Assembly (NCBI GenBank): GCA_015680685.1
Contig: MNCI01013895.1
Coordinates: 550,317-614,316, forward strand
Length of the DNA: 64,000 nucleotides
Direction of reading: 5' to 3'
DNA from: Gnetum montanum
Lineage: Eukaryota; Streptophyta; Gnetopsida; Gnetales; Gnetaceae
The translations under genes were made by a program, and so were the position numbers. This document shows, piece after piece, positions 55,701 to 64,000 of this stretch; position 1 is the first letter of the stretch, and every line of letters begins with the position of its first letter. The notes below the pieces were generated by a model. That model ran no database searches and was not told where the DNA came from. It saw only the letters and a list, made by a program, of their open reading frames with translations.

Positions 55701-58700
55701 TCAGAAAAATCTGATTATGTGGTAGAAACATTGGCAGATTTTTGTTAAAACCTGGTTTGTATTTAAATTGAGAAACTGGGACAGCTCTCAGTCACGAAAA
55801 CTCTACAGACTCCTCTGAAAAGAAATGTTTACATGCAACGAAGAAATATGCGCAATTCAAAATAGCTCCAGCACAGCAGCAATATATACAATTATTGAGC
55901 ATGTTCTCATAATCGTTATTCTAAGCTAACAAAACCATAATTCAACTTCCACTTATGTGAAACACAAGGTGTATTTCAATAGGAAAATACTACTTAGAAT
56001 TACCTCCTGATGCATCCTTGATTCTTTCAAAGTTAACAATAACACCCCATGTTAATTGATCGTTCTGTGAGAAAGAGGGTGTTGCTTCCCCTTTAGTACC
56101 ACAAAGAACACGAACAAGCCTTCCTGGTTGAAGAAATGGCAGACAGTATTTTGGTGAAAATGCTATCTTGCGCATGTCACTCTTATAGGCTTGATACTGT
56201 TCTACCAGGGAGCAGTAATCTTTTAGTTTATCCTCCTCTTCAATAATAATAGAGTCCCTCTCTTCTTCAAGATCCTTTATGCGTTTCTGTGACCATAGTT
56301 GCATGTTAAAAAACATAAATGTCAATGAAATACCGATCATGAAGATCAGTAGAACAGTATAATAAATTAATAATCAATGAAAGAAATGTAAACAGTTAAA
56401 GCATTAAACCTGGAGACTTGGAAGAGAACGATCAGCCTGAAATTGATAAAAAGATTGCTTCAGCAATGCCTCTGGATCTCCATCTTCACAACGCAATTGG
56501 TTCAATAGCATATTGTAACTAAGATGGAAAGCACTAGAAATTGAAGTAACGAAAAGAAAATCAGATAGAAATGGTTTTTTTTTTTTAAGTACACAATGAA
56601 GTGAACCACTAGAAATTAAACTGTTCATCGCTATGAAGATCAGCACGCTTCATCATTAACATGGAAATCACAAAAATAAAAATCCAATAATCAAATAAGT
56701 TAAAGTAAACCTGTTCAATGGATCAGCACTTCCTTTAACCATTGCTTTTGCCACAGATGGCTCCATCTTTTCATCAATCATCAAGATACAGATACCCCAA
56801 AGATCAAGTCCTCGTCTTCCAGCACGCCCACTCATTTGAATATATTCACCACTACTTATCCAGCGAAATTTGTCACCATCATATTTCCGGACATTTGTGA
56901 AGACAACTGTCTTGGCAGGCATGTTCAAGCCTATGCTGAAGGTCTCTGTTGCAAACAAACACTAAACCATCCTACTTTAAGCATCATGCAGATATATGCT
57001 CATAAATCTAAGCATAAGTAATCAAATCATGTATTTACAATTGAAACCATGAACTGACTTTAACAAGACAGTATTATCAAGGCAAATGATAGTGCTGTGA
57101 AAACTTTCCATCGATATCATCTTAGAGAGGAAAGAAAACATTTTCTGAAAAAAACTACAAACAAAAACCATTTGATTCCACAATCTCCGTCCACAAACCA
57201 ATCTTTGTATTAAAAATGCAAGTGATGAAACCACCCAAATTTCCGCAATCAATGAAGCTGGTACGAAGAAGACTGGGTTTCATGATGAACTGAAACTGAA
57301 ACCGAATTAATTGCTACACCCAGCAATTGTTTTTAATAAGTAATAAAAATTATCAATGAAACATAATTGAAGTAAAATCAGAGTAGTCTTGGGATCTTAA
57401 AGATCAAAGGTCGATTGCATAAGATGTAATTCAATGAGTTTAAATGTCATAGCCAAGGCCAAAGCAGGAAGTTGGGAAAATGCACTCAGATTAACAGTGT
57501 TTACAAATGTGGTGTTTGAGCAAACTCACATGCCCATAAAAACCATTATGAGCAACATTCAAAATGTCTAGATTGCATAAAAACAAATTGCTCCTTAAGG
57601 AAAATACTCTAAAGGACATGCATGTCAGCCCATGGATACATTTGTAGTCTCATTAGGAAAAATAAATCTGCAGAAAATACAACTGCCGTAGCATCCTAAT
57701 CAAAGTTTTAAAAAAAACATTCAATTCAAACAAAAAATTTACAATTTAAAATTTAAAAACAAAGAGCAGTGCTTAAGGGCGTTGACCTTATTCACAAAAC
57801 TTACGAAAGAAAAGAAAACTGAAAACAAGTGTAAAACATACCTTGAGCAAACCTTCCTGAAAAAGAATTTCAATCACTTCCTTTAGAATTGGAAGAAGAC
57901 CTGAATGATGAACGCCTATTCCTTGTTTAAGTAATGGTAAAATGTGAGAAACCTATATGGCCAATAAGAACATAAAGTAAATAAACCATTATAGCAGATG
58001 AAGCATCAAACTGTAAATTACAGTTTTCCCTGTAAACTAGAAAATGCTAATGTGAATCACTGAGGATAAACACCAGAAAGTGATGACCAATTTTTAACCA
58101 ATATTTAAAGCATGAGATAATCCGAAATCAAATATCTGATATATAGGATTTGTGAATTGTAATGACCTTGTTCACAGAACTATAATACTAAGATACTTTC
58201 CTGATCATGAGCACAACAGGACAGGATTTTTTGGTAGAACACCTTCCTTGAATTTCAACATCAAATTCTCTCATACCTTACAAGTAAATTTTACGTGCAT
58301 GAATGAAACGGAATTTACAATCTAATATATTGTCTTAATGTTCTATAAATGATATGAAGAAATAAATTCCATATAGCTAAGCATCTAGCTGTTCCTAGAG
58401 GCAAATGGCAAAAGAGAACTCATGTAGCCAACTCTATTTTATGGAGAAAAGGCTAGGAAGATGATAACGAACTCTACATATAAACAACAGAAGAGTCCTA
58501 ACTGTAATAAATCCACATATGAGAAGAATGGGATTAGGAATGGTTATAAGTATTGGGATCAGAGAACCTGCATCTTTGTCATTTTTACTCACATTTCATC
58601 TTTTAAGCACGCTCAAGTTCATATGCCATGGACTGCTCTGTTCAAATTCGTTTTTTTTCTTTTAATTAGCATGCCTAAAAAATAGACCTGAGGAGCTACT

Positions 58701-61700
58701 GTCAGAGCCATTTTACAATTCAATCAATTAAAACCTTCCTCAATGTGATGGCCCAAGATCAAAGAGGGAAATTCAAAAAATGCATAGACATTGTTATCAT
58801 CTATTCCCAATTTTCTCTGAAAAGCTTCCGTAAAAGGACTGTTAAAATATATGTTATGTTCATTCTTAATTATGTCACGTCTTTTTTTTCCCCTGCAAAA
58901 GATGTTGATCACATTAAAGTGCGCATAGTTATGCAATTACAAGTTCAATTCTCAGTTGTATATGTCACTCGCAGCTTAACTGGTAAGTTTAGTAACATTA
59001 GATAAAGATAAATTAATCCTTAGCCCTATCTCAATTCTTGGCTGATGGGGATTGGGGATGAATTAATGCTCTAACATTTTTTCTCTTTTCTTTTCTTTTT
59101 TTAGCAACTAAATGGAGATTATATTAAAAAAATAAGCTTTGAAGTACAACGCAATTATTCTTGGGATCTTAACTATCAACCAAGGTGAGAGGGTCAAATT
59201 TCTTTAAAAAAATAATCATATCAAGGTACCAATCTAATCCTTAGAATATGAATTATGAGAAGTAGCTTTTGGGATGCCCAATCAAAAGTCACCTGGGGCA
59301 GAGATTTTCAGTTGACCTCTGTAAGAAGAATTGGCAAAAAGTAAAGCAGAACATGATGAATGTGGTTTTCCAATTTTGGTGGTCGGTATGATCTTAAAAG
59401 AGATAACTGTAACTCAGATCAAACTTCTTCCCAACGTCCAACCAGCATAGGACATCAAGGATTTTAGGCCAACGAGCTTGTGCTCAACAATTTATAAAGT
59501 TGCCTCTATTTTTGAACAGGAGATTGAATACAAGTATAAAATGATGCCATGTATTGTGGCCTAGAAACAAGTTCAATTCATCCAAGGGCATCATATATTG
59601 GATGGAATCAACTGAAAGAGGGGAAACTAGAGTGACCCCAGGTCTTTGGAGTTAACAGGGCATAGCCACAGCCTAGTTTGTATTTTCCAGCTCATGTATT
59701 TTATCAGCTACCTAGCATTGAACATTTTCACATCTTCAAATATTTTTAGACCCACATGGAGGTTGACCTTTTTAGATCTACCAAAAATTATTTAAACTCG
59801 TCTATCCCTTTCAGGAGTAGCCTGTATCAAATTCGGAGCTTTGTATATGACCCTGAAGTATGGGTTTTTGACCTTTTTGGACTTGTTGGAACGATGCAAC
59901 TTGTAAGTCCAGACAGGAGGCTGAGAGATTTGGCCCGTTTATTCCAGAAGTCCATATTGTATCTTTCGAGTAGCAGTATAAGACAGTAGTTTCCAACAGT
60001 TTTCAGATTATTGGATTAGAAAGTTGCAGCAGTGGTATAAATTATGAAGGCACTGTAATTCTCGGATTTCCCAGCTAGAAACTAAAAGTGTGCAATCAAT
60101 GTGGCTTGTGATTTTATAGAAGTGAAGGGATTCAAATAGAAGAATACCATTCCTTAGTATGTATCCTTATAAATTTTTAGTTTAAATTGTGTAATGTATT
60201 CTTCAATGTTCCAATAGTGATTTGGCAACCCTAGAAACCAAGATTTCTAATCTCATTTAATATTATGGACATAATGTAACCATCTATTTTTCTTGAAAAT
60301 AAACAGGAGTACCGGAGAGAGCATTTTACTTCCTGAGTCAACATCAACAAGTAATGCTGATACCTGCAAGCTCACACAGCACAACCTCACCGCCAGCAAA
60401 AGCCCCACAAAAGGCTCTACTATCACTGTGACCACTTTGGCAGTCAGAGAGTTGTGGTTGAAAGCACAACCAATTAAGATGGCTTTACAATCTATAATTT
60501 AAGAAATGTATACCTATAAATTTAACTTAATCATGAGTTGTATTCAGTGTCTGAGAGTATACACAACATTTTAAATCTTAACACAAGTGTCTCTTGCTGG
60601 ATTGTTCTTTCTTACTTTTACATATTAGAGAAAGGCCTATAAAATATTTCTTATTTATTCAAGAGAGAGCATATGGTGTTCTTAACCATTGCAGTTTCTG
60701 ACTTGATTCATTCCTCCCCAGCCAGCCCACCCCGCACCCCCACAACCCCACACGCTCTCTCTCTAGAAAAACAGAAATCCTCAGATCTATAGCGGGCAGG
60801 TCACAGGCAGAAATGAAAAAGTAAACAGCCCAACCAATTCCACGCATGGAATATGACAGTGTTCTTTATTATTTTGAAGTTGAATACATGGGTGGTGGAT
60901 CCTTGATCATCTTCATTGGTTGATCTCCAGAGTCCTCAGCAACTCATGGATTTACTCCAAATCTAAATTTTATTATTAATCCATTCTTCTTTTAACATAT
61001 TCTAATAAACTGGTAGATAGTTAAAAAAATGGTGTGTGCACAAATATAAAGTAAACAAAAGCATACCTGTGGGAGTTTCTTGTCATCATCTGAAAGAGAA
61101 GCCATAGCATTCCAAAAGATCCTATCAACAAACTCTTTTTCTTCGTCAGAATTTAAATCCATCTTTGCCATCTGCAAATCATTTGTTTGTTATTAAAGCG
61201 TTATTTTTTACAAACTAGAAACAGCTAGGATAACAATGTCAGTCAAGAATTTCAAAAGAGAAAGGCCAACATAAAAAATTTTCAAAAAAGGAATGTAAAA
61301 AGAAAACAAGAAAGAAGAGGAAGGTAGAAGTTCTAATACACATGAATAATCCCCCACCCTAAAAAAATGTTTAATAGAATGTTTAATATCCTTTGGACAA
61401 GGATAATGTTGCAAGATTTGTGGTGGAGCGCACTTCAGAGAATGACTTCGTATAGGCACCCTAAGAAGGAAATCTATCATCATGCTGGACTTGTTAAATT
61501 GCTTGTTGAGTGTGTGATCAACATGAATACAATTAATGCTATTTTCAATACTTATATTCACGTTGTCGTTGTAACTGTCTATGTTAACCTGATTTCTAAA
61601 ATCTAATCCTTGTAGCTTAGGCTTTCCTGCAATTAGGTTGAGGACAAATCCCAACAGAAACAGTGAGCAAAATAAACCTTACCGATATCAAGTTTTCTAT

Positions 61701-63485
61701 TAATATCTTACCAATGATGGGGTTGGTTAAGGGATCGAAAGGAAACACAAAAATACAACTAATTTTATGGGCACCTAGCATACGACCAGTTTCACTTTCT
61801 CCACAGTGTATTCAAAAGATTATATTTTCTATCAGCAACTAGCTTGAAAAGCATCTAGTGGTTGCGGTTTCTCAACCCTACCATTCTAAATATATTAAAG
61901 AAATAAATGAGGGCCTTTCAAAATTCTAGTAATAAAAATGAAAAAACACCACCAAACAAAACAAGAAAATAATAATAATTTTAATGTTAAAAAACAATGA
62001 GAATAAACAAAACAAACAAAAATAAAAGAAGGTATCAACTGTGTCCATGCCAACTTTGTCAAAGGTTCCATGCGTATGTAAAATTTGCTCTCTGGAAGCA
62101 CATACTAGATTGATGAAAATTCCTTACAAGGTATCCATGTTAATTGAAATGTTGAAACTTATCTTTATTGAAGGTACTTGATGAGGCTTATCTAGCACCA
62201 CAGATATTACTTATTTTCTGTTTAAACATAAAGGGGGAAAGTCTATGATACCTGCATAGCCAAAATTTCACAGTCCCTCTTGCTGAAGCTGAAAACAATG
62301 ACTGGATCATACTGGCGTTGCATAATCATTTTAACAATTTTAAAGATATCAGTTTCTTCACCAGTTTTAATCATTTGGAGTCCTTTTTGCCACTTTCCAT
62401 TTTTCTTCTCCCCATTAGTTGAAGCAGCAAGTGCATTTAAGGCTTTCTGAAAACTATCCTCTCGAAATGTGCCTTTCTCATCTACAACTAAATACAGGCC
62501 ATCTCCTCCTGAAGGGAACAAATAATGTTGCAAAGGAGTTGGACGAAAATCAGTGTATATAATATGACAAGGTTGCTGATGTACCTGTACGCATCAAACA
62601 AACAAATACATCATAAATACAGATAGTAATCACTTCAGTGTATAGCTGTACTATAAAATTTAATAAGATATACGTGTAATATCCTGCAAGACAATATATG
62701 CAGCATAAAAATCAGGTTGAGGAAGCATTTTGTGGAATTCAGTATGTAACAAACAAAAGACCGTATGTCATCTCCACTATATAGAGAGCATCATAATAAT
62801 AGGCTATTAATGCATAGGTGCTTCACAGATTACATAGCAAGCACAAAGAGCTTCATAACCTAACATCAGAACACTGTTTTGCATGTGTGGTAGTTGTTCA
62901 TATTGAACAACTAAACTTTCAAAATATATTCATATAAGAACCCAGTGTTTGTAGATATATAGATATTCTAAAGAATACCTTGGCAACCCAATCTGCAAAC
63001 TCTCTGGCATTTGGCACAGTTGCAGAGAGAAACACAAGACGAGAGTTTTTTGGAGCCATTACAATGCTCTCTTCCCATACAACACCTCTTTCTCTGTCAC
63101 GCATGTAATGCACTTCATCAAATATTATCCACGCCACTTCTCTGATAATTTCAGAACCTTTGTACTGCATACTACGCAAAATTTCTGTTGTCATGACCTG
63201 CAGTGCATTTATAGAGAAACTTACTATCCCTGTGAAAGAACTGCATTGAAATAGCATATCAACTGCAGAAACAAAATACCATACCAGACAAGATGCATTT
63301 GGAGAAATCGTCACATCACCAGTCATAAGGCCAACATCTGAAAACTGCTCACTAAATTCCCTGAATTTTTGATTGCTAAGAGCTTTTATTGGAGAGGTGT
63401 ATATAACACGTTGCTTGTCTCGTAGTGACATAGCAATGGCATACAATGCAACTACAGTTTTCCCAGCTGAAGTGTGCGCTGATAC
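52794..63485 (-). CDS. MTR4: MTR4-type exosome RNA helicase (5' end outside window)
   Basis: A Ski2-like DExH RNA helicase of the nucleus and nucleolus that unwinds RNA for the exosome, chiefly in rRNA processing and RNA surveillance. Thirteen exons with GT-AG introns give 901 codons without a break: 63485-63285, 63197-62979, 62584-62252, 61171-61067, 57952-57842, 56961-56711, 56533-56410, 56286-56004, 55380-55226, 55127-54981, 54886-54654, 53436-53172, 53072-52794. Visible motifs: Walker A (SAHTSAGKT), [32 protein letters not shown] and motif [12 protein letters not shown]. The arch/KOW insertion and a C-terminal DSHCT domain follow, ending [11 protein letters not shown]. The N-terminal 90 or so residues are missing and lie to the right. 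Motif text ([21 protein letters not shown]) fits MTR4 better than the paralog HEN2. The residues after motif VI read LDLWG in place of the usual DxRG. Confidence 0.94.
53746..53929. repeat. 46-bp tandem repeat, four near-identical units
   Basis: Units start at 53746, 53792, 53838 and 53884, each beginning GAATTCCTTTATAGAAACC. They lie in the intron between helicase exons 11 and 12. The units look identical apart from the junctions, suggesting a recent expansion. Confidence 0.95.
59340..59620 (+). pseudogene. LINE reverse transcriptase fragment in a helicase intron
   Basis: The frame near 59455 reads [16 protein letters not shown], the plant LINE motif DFRPISLCNxxYKI, and then [11 protein letters not shown] near 59580, matching FVPGRQILDGI. 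It is antisense to the helicase in the 3.1-kb intron between exons 4 and 5. Several frame breaks and the small size show it is a dead scrap. Confidence 0.7.
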
Positions 63486-64000
63486 CTAGCAAAAGAGCAT
63501 GAAATGGGTCTAATTCAAAATGAAAAATCCATACTCAAGAATAATCATAACTATTGAAAAATATAACAAATATTGCACATCTTCAGCAACTTTGGCTAAA
63601 CTTAATTATAGTAAGTAGAAATGAGACCACTGGTATACACGGAACCATTAAGTTCCTTCATGTATTGTGAAAAAAATGCTGATAAAAATATTTTACCAAC
63701 AAACTTACAAAACTCAGGCAAGGACATGCTGAGTTCAGCTTGGAAGCTCTTCCACTACCAACAATGGTATAATATTTTTGTTATTTGCACAATTTATTAA
63801 TAAAATAAAAATATAAGAAATGTATTTTAGCATTATGTTGAAAACAAAAAATATTTTTTTTTTTCATGTTTAATGGTTGTGGCATTCACACTTAAAAAGA
63901 TACTCCAATCACTTCTTTATATACTAGGTATCATCATCTTCATCTTCATCATCTTAGTACCTTTATCCCATTTATAATGAGTTGACCTTTGAGGTAGGTG
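63486..64000 (-). other. Helicase intron reaching the window edge
   Basis: The acceptor TTTTGCTAG ends at 63486, and no exon matching the expected N-terminal helicase text (a stretch before SAHTSAGKT) is found up to 64000. The upstream exons must lie beyond the window. Confidence 0.7.

Noticed and set aside
63486-64000. Search for the first helicase exon
   Set aside because: No frame fits the expected residues before SAHTSAGKT, so the exon is placed outside the window.

Overview
This is nuclear DNA from a flowering plant. Two AT-rich, intron-rich housekeeping genes with GT-AG introns lie in a region crowded with nested LTR retrotransposons, tRNA-derived SINE-like repeats and LINE scraps. I see no bacterial-type operons, rRNA or CRISPR. 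The species cannot be read from the sequence.

Layout. 1-1220: two adjacent LTRs of one Ty3/gypsy family, the first cut by the window edge. 1221-3779: decayed intergenic DNA with a receptor-kinase pseudogene and the first copy of a dispersed duplication. 3780-19517: a degenerate Ty1/copia element (D) split between its primer binding site and gag by a minus-strand Athila-like Ty3/gypsy element (A, 4689-14406). 19518-25086: AT-rich DNA with the second copy of the duplication, a tRNA-Gln pseudogene, a SINE-like repeat and two candidate short minus-strand genes. 25087-33174: a complete 14-exon minus-strand gene for an ICP55/Xaa-Pro aminopeptidase 3-type protease, 503 codons with all metal ligands. 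33175-35413: intergenic DNA with LINE-like and gag-like scraps. 35414-49498: a 14-kb plus-strand Athila-like element (B) with a perfect 5-bp target duplication, itself invaded by a solo LTR (C, 39026-39896). 49499-52793: a diverged 240-bp tandem repeat and several SINE-like insertions. 52794-63485, running past the right edge: 13 exons (901 codons) of a minus-strand MTR4-type exosome RNA helicase gene whose N-terminal exons lie outside the window.

Order of events. Copia D landed first and was later split by A. Element B inserted into an older gag-like fragment whose two halves now flank it, and C then inserted into the protease region of B. In the part of the B LTRs I compared, all differences are transitions, and many stops in A and B read as C-to-T or G-to-A changes, as expected for long-methylated elements.

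Most unusual feature. Element B carries, between pol and its 3' LTR, a roughly 940-codon coiled-coil reading frame (now broken) with what looks like its own gene architecture: palindromic hexamers, a TATA box, a short leader, a 232-bp AT-rich intron, and an ATG placed exactly at the splice acceptor. The hexamers plus TATA box mimic the promoter in this family's LTRs. Element A has lost this region.

The two host genes are both minus-strand but functionally unrelated: one trims imported mitochondrial precursors, the other feeds RNA to the nuclear exosome. Their spacing reflects transposon growth.
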